From Streptomyces endocoffeicus (GTDB lineage: Bacteria > Actinomycetota > Actinomycetes > Streptomycetales > Streptomycetaceae), in assembly GCF_016741935.1 (NCBI RefSeq), contig NZ_JAERRG010000001.1, forward strand, positions 1,488,001 to 1,552,000: a stretch of 64,000 nucleotides of DNA, written 5' to 3'. The translations under genes and the position numbers were made by a program. Every line of letters starts with the position of its first letter. Position 1 is the stretch's first letter. Positions 47,692 to 56,259 of the stretch are shown piece by piece. The notes beneath the pieces were generated by a model. It was given only the letters and a program-made list of their open reading frames with translations. It had not been told where the DNA came from and ran no database searches.

Positions 47692-50568
47692 TCAGGCGAT
47701 TTCATCCACCTGGGCCCGGAGCGCGGTCGGCAGCTGCTGCCGGCTCCTGATATTCAGCTTGCGGTACACCCGCGTCAAATGCTGTTCCACCGTGCTGATG
47801 GTGATGAACAGACTGGCCGCTATTTCCCGGTTCGTATAACCGTCCACCGCCAGGGCGGCGACCCGGGCCTCGGATTCGCTGAGCTTGGTGCCCAGGGACG
47901 GCGGCACCGCCCGTTTCGGGCCGAGCGGTCCGGACACCGGCCGCACCACCGGCCGTGGATCGTGGGGCTCCAGACCGGAGTCGAGGCGGATCCGGGCGCA
48001 CAGCTCCTCGGCGCCACACTCCTTGGCCATCCGCCAGGCCCGGCCCATGATGGCGTCGGCCCGCCCCAGCTCCCCGGATCCGCGCAGCGTACGTCCCAGA
48101 TCGTCCAGCGCCCGGGCCAGCTCCAGGCGGTCGCCGGAGCACTGCAGCTCCTCGACGGCCTGGCCGAGCAGCCGGGACCGGTTCTCGAGGTCGCCCGCCG
48201 CGGCCAGTAACCGCAGGGAGACGCCGCGGACCCGGGAGTCCCCGGCGCCGTTCCTGGTCAGTTGCTCGGAGACCAGGTTGGCGGCCTTCTCCCGGTCGCC
48301 GAGCTCCAGCCATGCCTCGGCGGCGTCCGATCGCCAGGGCAGCAGCGCCGGCTGGTCGAGCTCCCACAGCTGGGCGAGCCGGCCGGCCATGAGGAATTCG
48401 CCGAGCGCCGCGTTGATGCGGTTGGTGGCCAGGTAGTAGCGGCCTCGGGCGCGGGTGTAGCCCAGTCCGTAGATGCTCTTGAACAGCGCCTCGGGGACCG
48501 GGCGGCTCAGATGCCGCGCCGCCGCGTCGTGCTTGCCCATCTCCGTGTACGCCAGGATCTGGCTGGCCAGCGGGCCGCCGATGAAGACGCTTCCGTCGCG
48601 GCCGGGCACGATCTCCAGTGCGGTGGTCGCGTAGGCCGCCGACTCCACGAGATTGCCCTGCCGCAGGGCGATTTCGGCGCGGATCGAGGCGAAGATGGCC
48701 CGCCAGCCCGGCGCCCGGCGCTGCTCGGCCTCCTCCATCAGCGCATCGCACCACGGCGCCGCCTTGTCCGGGCGGCCCGCGTACACCAGCGCGTTCACCG
48801 AGTTGACGATGGGCTCGAAGGTGGCGTCGGTGAGCGGCGAGACCTCGAGCACCTTCTCCGCCGCGGCCACCGGCGACTCCTCGCTCCCCCCGCGGCCGAA
48901 GAAGCCGCTGAACGCCGCGGTGATCGTCGACAGCGCGGAGGGTCTGCGGGATCTGAGCTGCGTACGGGAGGCGCCGCCGTCCTCGCCCTGGCGCGCCGCG
49001 GCTCCGGGGGCCCGGTCCTGCGCACCGGACTCCTGGGCCCAGCGGGCGGTCAGCCGGAACTGGGACATCGAGGTCGGTCCCGCGTTGCTCATGACGGCGT
49101 TGAGCCGGCCGATGGCGCCGCGCGCCTCCTCGATCCGGCCGTGGGCGAGCAACAGCTCGATCAGCCGCCCGATATGGGCGGCGGGCAGCCGGTCCGCGCA
49201 CAGCGCGGCCAGCGGCTCCTCCAGCATCCGCTCGGACGCCGAGGGGTTGAGCCGCCACATGATCCCGGCGGTGCCGATCCTGATGCCGGCCCGCAGGTCC
49301 TCGTCCGCGCAGGCCGCGTACGCCAGCTCCAGGCAGGCCACCGCCAGCTTGGCGTCGTCCTCGGCGAGCGCCTGCTGCGCGGCGTCCCGCAGCAGCGGCA
49401 CCGCCCAGGGCTCGTCGGCGGCCTGGGCGGCGAGCAGATGGCGGGCCACGGCGAGGGTGCCCCCGCCGCCCTGGTGGAGCAGGACGGCGGCGCGCCGGTT
49501 CATGTCCAGCCGGACCTCGGGGTCCATGTCCTCCAGCACCGCGGCCTCGACATACGGGTGGCGGAAGGCGAGACCGTCGACGAGGCCCGCCGCGTCCAGC
49601 GCGGCGACTCCGCGGCGGGTTCCGGCGGGGCCGATGCGCAGCAGCCGGCCGAGGAGTTCGAGGGAGGCGGACACCCCGAGCACCGCGATGCCCTCGGCCA
49701 GCCGGGAGACGGTGCGGCCGCTGCGGTAGACGCAGGTGAGCACGGCTTGCACAAACATGTCGCCCACTACGGGCTCCACTGCGCGACTGCGCCGTGGGGG
49801 CGCCCCCGCGGTGCGGTAATCGTCTATCACCGCGCGTAGCAACAACGGATTACCGCCGCTCACCTCATACCAGGTGTAGGCCACATCGGTGGAATCCGGA
49901 AGCCCCAGACGAGTGGTGAGCAGATGTGCCGTCTCATCCCAGGACAGCCGTTCCAGCCGCAGCCGCTGGAAATTGGGCTGGCGCAGCAGTTCGGTATTGA
50001 AGACGGCGTCTTTCTGTTCGCTGTCCGTCGCCTGCGCGAACACCATGAGGAGTTTGGCGGAGCGCGAACGCGTCGCCAGGTACAGCAGATACTGAAGTGA
50101 CTCCGTGTCGACGAGCTGGAGTTCGTCGACGCAGATCACCACCGGTTCGCGGGAGGCGAGTTCATGGAGGGCGGCGCGGAACTCCCGGGCTCCCTGGACA
50201 TGGGTCGGGTTCGCGCTCGCGGGGTCGCCACCTGGGGTTTCCCGGGGCGGTGCGGCGTCGAGAACGCGGTGGTCGAGTGCCTGACGCAGCTGGTCGGCGG
50301 TCGCCTTGGGCAGCCGGGGCGAGTCGAGGAGCTGGCGCAGTGTGCCGAGCGGAGCCCGGTCGGCCGAGGTTCCGTATGCCTTGAGGACAAGGGCTCCGGC
50401 CTTCGCCGCATGGGCCGTGACGGCTTCGAGCGTATGGGTCTTGCCACAACCGACCGCGCCCTCGACGAGCACAATGCCCGCCTCCCCGGTCAGGCATCTG
50501 GAAAACGCCCGCCGAAGTCTCTCGAATTGCGCGTCGAATTGTCTGGCTCTGGCCAATGAAAACACCAT
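47692..50568 (-). CDS. LuxR-family LAL transcriptional activator
   Basis: Large ATP-binding regulator, about 958 residues, of the kind that activates many macrolide and polyene clusters. Walker A GAVGCGKTH near residue 43; Walker B VVICVDEL near residue 150; a long middle region with helical, TPR-like character; and a C-terminal LuxR helix-turn-helix, ARVAALAVDGYTNREIAASL, followed by STVEQHLTRVYRKLNI. The ATG at 50568 has GGGGG eight bases upstream; a GTG at 50577 is an alternative. It contains a TTA leucine codon at 48208-48210 (about residue 787), the only in-frame TTA I found in the cluster, so its translation should depend on the bldA tRNA. It likely controls the PKS, rmlAB and precursor genes around it. 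Confidence 0.94.
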   Translation of the reverse strand: MVFSLARARQFDAQFERLRRAFSRCLTGEAGIVLVEGAVGCGKTHTLEAVTAHAAKAGALVLKAYGTSADRAPLGTLRQLLDSPRLPKATADQLRQALDHRVLDAAPPRETPGGDPASANPTHVQGAREFRAALHELASREPVVICVDELQLVDTESLQYLLYLATRSRSAKLLMVFAQATDSEQKDAVFNTELLRQPNFQRLRLERLSWDETAHLLTTRLGLPDSTDVAYTWYEVSGGNPLLLRAVIDDYRTAGAPPRRSRAVEPVVGDMFVQAVLTCVYRSGRTVSRLAEGIAVLGVSASLELLGRLLRIGPAGTRRGVAALDAAGLVDGLAFRHPYVEAAVLEDMDPEVRLDMNRRAAVLLHQGGGGTLAVARHLLAAQAADEPWAVPLLRDAAQQALAEDDAKLAVACLELAYAACADEDLRAGIRIGTAGIMWRLNPSASERMLEEPLAALCADRLPAAHIGRLIELLLAHGRIEEARGAIGRLNAVMSNAGPTSMSQFRLTARWAQESGAQDRAPGAAARQGEDGGASRTQLRSRRPSALSTITAAFSGFFGRGGSEESPVAAAEKVLEVSPLTDATFEPIVNSVNALVYAGRPDKAAPWCDALMEEAEQRRAPGWRAIFASIRAEIALRQGNLVESAAYATTALEIVPGRDGSVFIGGPLASQILAYTEMGKHDAAARHLSRPVPEALFKSIYGLGYTRARGRYYLATNRINAALGEFLMAGRLAQLWELDQPALLPWRSDAAEAWLELGDREKAANLVSEQLTRNGAGDSRVRGVSLRLLAAAGDLENRSRLLGQAVEELQCSGDRLELARALDDLGRTLRGSGELGRADAIMGRAWRMAKECGAEELCARIRLDSGLEPHDPRPVVRPVSGPLGPKRAVPPSLGTKLSESEARVAALAVDGYTNREIAASLFITISTVEQHLTRVYRKLNIRSRQQLPTALRAQVDEIA
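48208..48210 (-). promoter_or_regulatory. TTA (bldA-dependent) codon in the LAL gene
   Basis: In the frame that reads GVSLRLLAAAGDLEN the first Leu of the pair is TTA. In Streptomyces TTA codons are read by the developmentally controlled bldA tRNA and are common in pathway activators. Confidence 0.85.
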
Positions 50569-51144
50569 TGCTCGCACCCCCGAATGCGACGCGAAGCACT
50601 GCTCACGGCAGCCCGAATGCCTCCCAGTAAGCTATACGCCCACCGGGCACGCCACCATCGCCGCACGTAAAATCATCGTTAACGAATTACCAATTCTGAG
50701 CAGACCGCCCGACGATCGACAAAAGCGATGCGAGCGGGACACCGCTACGTGGGACAACACCGTGAAGCCGAAGTGCACCGACACCCTGACAACCTGCGCC
50801 ACCCCCGTTCACGTGGGCATTCGTTCGGAAGGGCCAGCATACACGAGACCCCCTGGCCGCACCCGGGAAAGCTTCCGACATCCTTGACTCCGACACGAAG
50901 TGGTCATACACACAGGACCCCCGGGTTCACTTCGAACATTTATTTGCCCGTTTTGATCGCCAATGCGATTCTTATGTCTGTTGCCGCTGGTAACCGCAAG
51001 TGATTCGCCGGGAATTCTCATGCCATAAAGTGGACAGAGAGTCGGCATACCTATTCCTGCGCCGATGAATTCCGGAGCCACACACCTCGCCGTTGGACTA
51101 TTCCAATGGCATCTTCGTACCCCCTGTCGTCGCCGCGGGCATAC
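50569..51144. other. Non-coding leader region of the LAL regulator
   Basis: About 580 bases with clearly lower GC than the surroundings and no open frame with PKS-like codon bias or a recognisable product. It must hold the promoter of the LAL gene. A short palindrome GAATT-ACC-AATTC lies at 50684-50696 in an AT-rich patch, and CGAAGTG/CACTTCG arms lie at 50896-50902 and 50938-50944. I see no copy of the CCCCTA repeat here. Confidence 0.5.
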
Positions 51145-51186
51145 GGATGCCGGGGCCGGGGAGGTGTGTCCCCGGCCCCGGCATCC
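51145..51186 (-). terminator. Strong hairpin after the hydroxyacyl-CoA dehydrogenase gene
   Basis: Perfect 18-base inverted repeat: arm 51145-51162 (GGATGCCGGGGCCGGGGA) and arm 51169-51186, loop GGTGTG. It starts 16 bases after the stop codon at 51202 and insulates the precursor operon from the regulator gene. Confidence 0.85.
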
Positions 51187-51201
51187 CCCCGTGGCCCGCC
51201 G

Positions 51202-52920
51202 CTATCGCTCGTGGAGGTGCAGCCCCCTGCCGCCCTTGCGGCCCAGGTGACCCGCCTCGACCAGCCGCCGGAGGTGACGGGCCGGAGTCAGGGCCGGATC
51301 CCGGAAGGTGCCGTGCAGAGTTCGCTGGATGGCGAGGGACACATCCAGGCCGATCACATCCAGCAGCCGCAGCGGGCCCATCGGATAGCCCTGCCCGGCC
51401 GCCATCACCGTGTCGATGTCATCGGCGGTGGCCCAGCCCTCCTCGAGCATCGCCACCGCGCTGTTCAGATAGGGGAAGAGCAGGGCGTTGACGATGAAGC
51501 CCGCCCGGTCCGGGCAGTCCACCGCCCGCTTGCCAAGCGCCGCGGCCACCGCGTGCGCCGTGCCGAGCGCCTCCTTGGAGGTCAGCACGGTGTGCACCAC
51601 CTCGACCAGCCGCATCACCGGGGCGGGGTTGAAGAAGTGCATCCCGATGACGTCCTCGGGCCGCCGCGTCGCCATCGCGCACTCGATCACGGGCAGGCTG
51701 GAGGTGGAGGTGGCGAGCACCGCGCCCGGTGCGCACTCCCGGTCCAGATCGGCGAAGACGGCCCGCTTGACGCCGATGTCCTCCGCCACGGCCTCGACCA
51801 CCAGATCGCAGGCGCCGAGTGCCTGGAGTTCACAGCCCGCGGTCAGCCGGCCCATCGCCTCGGTGAGCAGTTCGGGCGCCAGTTTGCCGCGCCGCACCCC
51901 GCGCTCCAGCGAGCGCTCCACCGCGGCCGTGGCCTCCTTCGCGCGTATCTCGCTCCGGGCCACCAGCACCGTCGGATAGCCGGAGCGCGCGCACACCTCC
52001 GCGATGCCGACGGCCATCGTGCCCGAGCCCACCACCCCGATCCGCCGCACCGCACGGGCCGGTACGGGCTCGCCCAGGCCGTCCGTCGCCCCGCCCCGCG
52101 CCGCGCCGCCCGCCCCGTACTCGTAGAAGCCGCGGCCCGCCTTCACCCCGAGCAGACCGGCGGTCACCATATGAGCCAGGGTGGGGGCGGGCGCGTACCG
52201 CGGGTCGCCGGTGCGCTCGTACAGCGCCTCCAGGGAGTCCCGCGCGGTGTCCAGGCCCATGGCGTCCAGCTGGGCCAGCGGCCCCATCGGCAGTCCGCAG
52301 CCCAGGGTCATGGCGGTGTCGATGCTGTCGCGCGAGGCGTAGCGCCGCTCGTACATGGCCACCGCGTTGTTGAGGTACGCCATGGTGAGCGCGCCCCCGA
52401 CGAAGCCCGGCCGGTCGGCCACCCGCACCGGGATCCGGCCCAGGTCGCGGACCAGTTCCCGGACGTCGGCCAGGACCGCGTCCGCGGTGAGCGGGGTGCC
52501 CACCACCTCCACCGCCGGCCGCTCGCGGTCGGGGCCCAGCGGGAAGAGGTGCAGCCCCACGGTGCGGTCGGTCCGCCCGGAGCCGACGGCGATCTCGGTC
52601 ACCGCGAGCCCGGTGGTCGTGGTGGCGAACACCGTCTCCGGCGGGCAGTCGGCGTGGGCGCGGGCGAGCAGCCGGCGCTTGGTCTCCAGCCGTTCGGGGA
52701 CCGCCTCGACCACCAGATCGGCCCGGGCGGCGGCCGCCGGGTCGGTGGTGAACTCGACGGCGGATTCCGGCGCGGCCACCCCCGCCCGGCCGCGCCGCAG
52801 GGCCGGTTCGTCCCGCTCCACGGCGATCACCCGCCGGCCACCGCGGACCAGGGCGTCCACGAGGTGGCGGCCGGTGGTGCCGAGCCCGAACACCGCGACG
52901 GTGGGGAAGCGCTGTGCCAT
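51202..52920 (-). CDS. Tandem 3-hydroxyacyl-CoA dehydrogenase (first half degenerate)
   Basis: A protein of 572 residues made of two head-to-tail 3-hydroxybutyryl-CoA dehydrogenase units; single-unit enzymes have about 280-300. Second unit (about 293-572): NAD site VVGSGTMAVGIAEV, TSTSSLPV Ser, GMHFFNPAPVMRLVEVV His and Glu, and GFIVNALL Asn, all expected catalytic residues. First unit (about 1-285): NAD site FGLGTTGRHL and GLHLFPLG His remain, but Ser is replaced (TTTTGLAV), the NP after His is lost, and the Asn position reads GFVGGALT. The likely role is reducing acetoacetyl-CoA toward butyryl-CoA for ethylmalonyl-CoA supply; this is inference. Start at ATG 52920 with AAAGGA upstream; it follows the ketosynthase gene by 80 bases. 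Confidence 0.9.
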   Translation of the reverse strand: MAQRFPTVAVFGLGTTGRHLVDALVRGGRRVIAVERDEPALRRGRAGVAAPESAVEFTTDPAAAARADLVVEAVPERLETKRRLLARAHADCPPETVFATTTTGLAVTEIAVGSGRTDRTVGLHLFPLGPDRERPAVEVVGTPLTADAVLADVRELVRDLGRIPVRVADRPGFVGGALTMAYLNNAVAMYERRYASRDSIDTAMTLGCGLPMGPLAQLDAMGLDTARDSLEALYERTGDPRYAPAPTLAHMVTAGLLGVKAGRGFYEYGAGGAARGGATDGLGEPVPARAVRRIGVVGSGTMAVGIAEVCARSGYPTVLVARSEIRAKEATAAVERSLERGVRRGKLAPELLTEAMGRLTAGCELQALGACDLVVEAVAEDIGVKRAVFADLDRECAPGAVLATSTSSLPVIECAMATRRPEDVIGMHFFNPAPVMRLVEVVHTVLTSKEALGTAHAVAAALGKRAVDCPDRAGFIVNALLFPYLNSAVAMLEEGWATADDIDTVMAAGQGYPMGPLRLLDVIGLDVSLAIQRTLHGTFRDPALTPARHLRRLVEAGHLGRKGGRGLHLHER

Positions 52921-52957
52921 GCCGATGAGTCCTTTCGCTGGCTGGGACCTTGGGGTA

Positions 52958-53031
52958 GTCACGGACCGCGGTGGCCGTCCTGCCATGTGATCTGGGTTGG
53001 TCATGGACCGCGGTGGCCGTCCTGCCATCTG
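52958..53031. repeat. 42-base spaced direct repeat at the end of the ketosynthase gene
   Basis: GGACCGCGGTGGCCGTCCTG with flanks occurs at 52963-52986 and again at 53005-53028 (24 bases exact, about 32 with two mismatches). The right copy is the last codons and stop of the ketosynthase gene, so the left copy is a duplicated gene tail lying in the spacer before the dehydrogenase. Confidence 0.85.
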
Positions 53032-54041
53032 AGGAGCGCGGCGCCGAGCGACATCCCGCCGCCGAAACCGGCCAGCAGCAGCAACTCCCCGTCGCCGAAC
53101 ACGCCCTGCCGCCGGGCGTCGTCGAGCGCCAGCGGGATGGAGGCGGCGCTGGTGTTGCCGTGCTCGGCCACCGTCAGATGAGTGCGCGCCCGCGGCAGTC
53201 CGAGGCCCGGAAGCGCCTTGGCCAGCAGCACGCCATTGGCCTGATGGGGAATGAAGTGGTCCACGCTCGCGGGGTCCGTGCGGTGCGCGGCCAGCAGGCG
53301 CCCTATCGCGCGCGGCAGTTCGGCCAGGACGTATTCGCCGACCGCGCGGCCCCGCATCCGGAAGAAGTGGCCCCCGTCGGCGAGGGTCTTCTCCGACGCC
53401 GGGGCGCGGCTGCCGCCCGCCGTTACCTCGATCAGCTCGTGGAGCGCGCCGTCGCTGGTGAGCAGCGACCCGGTGAGGCCGTAGCCGGGGCGTACGGGCC
53501 CCAGCACCACCGCCCCGGCCCCGTCGCCGAAGAGCACGGCGGTGCGCCGGTCGGTGCGGTCGATGATGCGGGAGTAGACATCGGCGCCGACCACCAGGGC
53601 GTACGGGGCGGGGGCGGCGGCCCCGGCGGACAGCAGCCCGGCCGCCGTCACCAGGGCGAAGACGAAGCCGCTGCAGACCGCGTTGAGGTCGAAGGCGGCG
53701 GCGCCGGTCGCGCCGATCCGGTGCTGCACCAGACAGGCGGTGGCGGGCTGGGGGTGATCGGGGGTCGAGGTGGCCACCACGATCCAGCCGAGCTGATCGG
53801 CACGGATCCCGGCGTCCGCGAGGGCGGCGCGGGCCGCCGCCACGGCCAGATCGGAGGTGGCCTCGTGGTCGGCGGCGTAACGGCGGCAGTGGATCCCGGT
53901 CTTCGCCGAGATCCAGTCCGGAGTGACCCCCGCGCGCTCGGCCACCAGCTCGTTGGACACGGTCTCGGCGGGCAGATACGAGCCGGTGCCGAGGATCCCG
54001 ATGGGCCGCCCGCCGGATGTCCGGACCGGTTGCCCGGTCAT
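53001..54041 (-). CDS. Beta-ketoacyl synthase III family protein (FabH-like)
   Basis: Free-standing KAS III-type condensing enzyme, 346 residues. Catalytic triad complete: Cys123 in DLNAVCSGF, His266 in PHQANG, Asn296 in EHGNTSAAS. It also has the FabH-like VSNELVAERAGVTPDWISAK and the C-terminal GFGGGMSLGAAL. ATG at 54041 with GGGAGA six bases upstream. Paired with a hydroxyacyl-CoA dehydrogenase in a PKS cluster that needs ethylmalonyl-CoA, it could make acetoacetyl-CoA from acetyl- and malonyl-CoA. Alternatives are an acyl-transfer role on a finished product, as some FabH homologues have. The leader carries a CCCCTA repeat array. Confidence 0.9.
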   Translation of the reverse strand: MTGQPVRTSGGRPIGILGTGSYLPAETVSNELVAERAGVTPDWISAKTGIHCRRYAADHEATSDLAVAAARAALADAGIRADQLGWIVVATSTPDHPQPATACLVQHRIGATGAAAFDLNAVCSGFVFALVTAAGLLSAGAAAPAPYALVVGADVYSRIIDRTDRRTAVLFGDGAGAVVLGPVRPGYGLTGSLLTSDGALHELIEVTAGGSRAPASEKTLADGGHFFRMRGRAVGEYVLAELPRAIGRLLAAHRTDPASVDHFIPHQANGVLLAKALPGLGLPRARTHLTVAEHGNTSAASIPLALDDARRQGVFGDGELLLLAGFGGGMSLGAALLRWQDGHRGP

Positions 54042-54198
54042 CTGGATCTCCCGGCCCGCGCGGCCACCGCCGCCGTCGCCGGTGCCATCGCCGTCGTCGC
54101 TGTTCGCGGGGTGCGGCAGTGCTCGAGAAGAAGCATTGGGTGGTTCCCTCCGGATCCATGCCGGGCTTCGACGCTACGGACCGGGCACGGCACGGATA

Positions 54199-54231
54199 AC
54201 CCCTAACCCATCACCCCCCTACGCCCCCTAC
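54199..54231. promoter_or_regulatory. CCCCTA repeat array upstream of the ketosynthase gene
   Basis: Three related units: ACCCCTAAC (54199-54207), ACCCCCCTAC (54213-54222) and GCCCCCTACC (54223-54232), in the 296-base divergent region, 158-190 bases upstream of the ketosynthase start. Read on the minus strand they give TAGGGG motifs in the same orientation as the PKS-operon array. Confidence 0.5.
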
Positions 54232-54337
54232 CGAATGAACCCGGTCCGCCGTATGACCCGGCGCCTGACGGACACCCGTCTGAGGTGGTACCGGATATAC
54301 GCAGGCCGAAGGCGCACCGGCCCAGGGAGCGGTCCCC

Positions 54338-55783
54338 ATGGAGTGGTTCACCTCATCCGACTACTGGCTGAGCCGGCTGGTCTTCCAACGGGGGCTGGCC
54401 GCCGTCTATCTGATCGCCTTTCTGGTGGCGGCCCGGCAGGGGCGGGCGCTGCTCGGCGAGCGGGGGCTGACGCCGGTGCCGCGCTTCCTGGACCGGGTGC
54501 CGTTCCGCCGTTCGCCCAGCCTGTTCCATCTGCACTACTCCGACCGGTTCTTCGCCTGCTGCGCCTGGCTGGGGGCCGCGCTGTCGGCCGCGCTGCTGGT
54601 GGGGGCCGCGGACCGGGCGCCGCTCGCGGTCGCGATGGTGGCGTGGCTGGCGCTGTGGCTGCTGTATCTGTCGATCGTCAACGTGGGGCAGGTGTGGTAC
54701 GGCTTCGGCTGGGAGTCCCTGCTGCTCGAGTCGGGGTTCCTCGCCGTCTTCCTGGGCAATGAGCACACCGCGCCACCCGTGCTCATCCTGTGGCTGACGC
54801 GCTGGCTGCTGTTCCGGGTGGAGTTCGGCGCCGGGCTGATCAAGATCCGTGGGGACCGCTGCTGGCGGGACCTGACCTGTCTGTACTACCACCATGAGAC
54901 CCAGCCGATGCCGGGGCCGCTGAGCTGGTACTTCCACCATCTGCCGAAGCCGCTGCACCGGGTGGAGGCGGCGGCCAACCATGTGGCGCAGCTGATCGTG
55001 CCCGTGGTGCTGTTCACCCCGCAGCCGGTCGCGAGCGTGGCCGCGGGGATCGTCGTGGTCACCCAGCTGTGGCTGGTGGCCTCGGGGAACTTCTCCTGGC
55101 TCAACTGGCTGACGATCCTGCTGGCGCTCCCGGCGGTCGACGGGCGCCGGGCCGCCGAGGTGCTGGGGCTGCCCGGACCGCCGGACCTCGCCGCTCCCCC
55201 GGTCTGGTACGAGGTGACCGTGCTGGCCGCCACCGCTCTGGTGCTGGTGCTCAGCTACTGGCCGGCCCGCAATCTGCTGTCGGGCCGTCAGCTGATGAAC
55301 TTCTCGTTCAATCCGGTGCACCTGGTCAACACCTACGGGGCGTTCGGCAGCGTCAACCGCAGCCGGCAGGAGGTGGTGATCCAGGGCACCGACGACGCGG
55401 TCCTGACCCCGGACACGGTCTGGCAGGACTACGAGTTCCGGGGCAAGCCGGGCGATGTGCGCCGGTTGCCGCGCCAGTACGCCCCGTACCATCTGCGGCT
55501 GGACTGGATGATGTGGTTCGCGGGGCTCTCACCGGGCTACGCCGGGTCCTGGTTCGCCCCGCTGATCGGCAAGCTGCTGGTCAACGACCGGGCGACGGTG
55601 AAGCTGCTGCGGGTCAATCCGTTCCCGGGGACGCCGCCCACCCATCTGCGGGCGCGGCTGTATCTCTACCGCTTCACTACCCGGGCGGAGCGGCGGGCCA
55701 CCGGGGCCTGGTGGCACCGCACCCTGCTGAGCGAGTTCCTGCCGCCGGTCAGGCTGGAGGATCACGGCTCGTCACGGGCGTGA
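54338..55783 (+). CDS. Lipase maturation factor family membrane protein
   Basis: Multi-spanning membrane protein, 481 residues, resembling the lipase maturation factor 1 (LMF1) family of secretory-pathway chaperones. The N-terminal ~330 residues contain many hydrophobic spans. Conserved-looking segments include GWESLLLESGFLAVFLG, RWLLFRVEFGAGLIKIRGD and TQPMPGPLSWYFHHLPKPLH; the C-terminal soluble part has VNTYGAFGSVNRSRQEVVIQ and WFAPLIGKLLVND. ATG at 54338 with GGGAGCGG upstream. Bacterial members have no settled function. It diverges from the ketosynthase gene and is probably outside the polyketide cluster. Confidence 0.85.
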   Translation: MEWFTSSDYWLSRLVFQRGLAAVYLIAFLVAARQGRALLGERGLTPVPRFLDRVPFRRSPSLFHLHYSDRFFACCAWLGAALSAALLVGAADRAPLAVAMVAWLALWLLYLSIVNVGQVWYGFGWESLLLESGFLAVFLGNEHTAPPVLILWLTRWLLFRVEFGAGLIKIRGDRCWRDLTCLYYHHETQPMPGPLSWYFHHLPKPLHRVEAAANHVAQLIVPVVLFTPQPVASVAAGIVVVTQLWLVASGNFSWLNWLTILLALPAVDGRRAAEVLGLPGPPDLAAPPVWYEVTVLAATALVLVLSYWPARNLLSGRQLMNFSFNPVHLVNTYGAFGSVNRSRQEVVIQGTDDAVLTPDTVWQDYEFRGKPGDVRRLPRQYAPYHLRLDWMMWFAGLSPGYAGSWFAPLIGKLLVNDRATVKLLRVNPFPGTPPTHLRARLYLYRFTTRAERRATGAWWHRTLLSEFLPPVRLEDHGSSRA

Positions 55784-55812
55784 CACCAGGCCGGGTGAGG
55801 CCGAGCCGGCTG

Positions 55813-55828
55813 GTGGGCCAAGGCCCAC
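55813..55828. terminator. Bidirectional hairpin between convergent genes
   Basis: GTGGGCC-AA-GGCCCAC lies in the 50-base gap between the convergent genes ending at 55783 and 55834 and could end both transcripts. Confidence 0.45.
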
Positions 55829-55833
55829 TCCGC

Positions 55834-56154
55834 TCAGGCGGTGGCGCCCTTGACGTTCGGGGTCTCGGCGCCGGGCGGGGGGTTGCGCAGCACGGCGTAG
55901 CCGACGCCGACGCCCACCGCGATCGGCCATTCGAGCACTCCGGCGAGGCCCATCGCGCCGAGGCCGAGGTAGAGCGGCAGCCCGCCCTTGGCGGGCAGGA
56001 CCCGCCGTGCGGTCCTGATCGGCACCTTGGCGACGTTCGCCGTGGCCACGGCGGCACGGGGGACGGTGAAGGTGACCGTGCGGTCGCCCTTCTTCCGCGA
56101 AGTCGGGCCCGTCTTCCGGGTATCGGTGGTCTTGGATGTCGTCGCTGCGCTCAC
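55834..56154 (-). CDS. Small hypothetical membrane protein
   Basis: A 106-residue protein of unknown function. The first ~25 residues are rich in Thr, Lys and Ser; the middle has basic residues (TARRVLPAKGG) and then a hydrophobic stretch of about 30 residues (LPLYLGLGAMGLAGVLEWPI and on) long enough for one or two membrane passes; the C-terminus is Pro-rich. GTG start at 56154 with GGAGGAAGGC directly upstream. Divergent from the large P-type ATPase gene with a shared 105-base promoter region, so a functional link with the ATPase is possible. Confidence 0.75.
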   Translation of the reverse strand: MSAATTSKTTDTRKTGPTSRKKGDRTVTFTVPRAAVATANVAKVPIRTARRVLPAKGGLPLYLGLGAMGLAGVLEWPIAVGVGVGYAVLRNPPPGAETPNVKGATA

Positions 56155-56259
56155 GCCTTCCTCCTACCGGACGTCCCGTTGGTTACTTTGTGACGGAATT
56201 AGGTAAATATAGACCGATTTTAAGATCACGGCATATCAGGACCGAGGGGAGAGCAGCCT
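56155..56259. promoter_or_regulatory. AT-rich divergent promoter region
   Basis: The 105 bases between divergent genes include an AT-rich block (about 56184-56226) with TAAATATAG, giving TATATT on the minus strand, against a very GC-rich background. It probably holds promoters for both the small membrane protein and the P-type ATPase. No exact -35/-10 pair is assigned. Confidence 0.45.

Noticed and set aside
50578..51144. Small open frames in the regulator leader
   Set aside because: Codon use is unlike the neighbours, there are no ribosome sites of note and no recognisable protein.
52921..52995. Longer dehydrogenase start at ATG 52986
   Set aside because: The extra residues come from the duplicated ketosynthase tail; ATG 52920 has AAAGGA upstream and gives the normal NAD-fold N-terminus.
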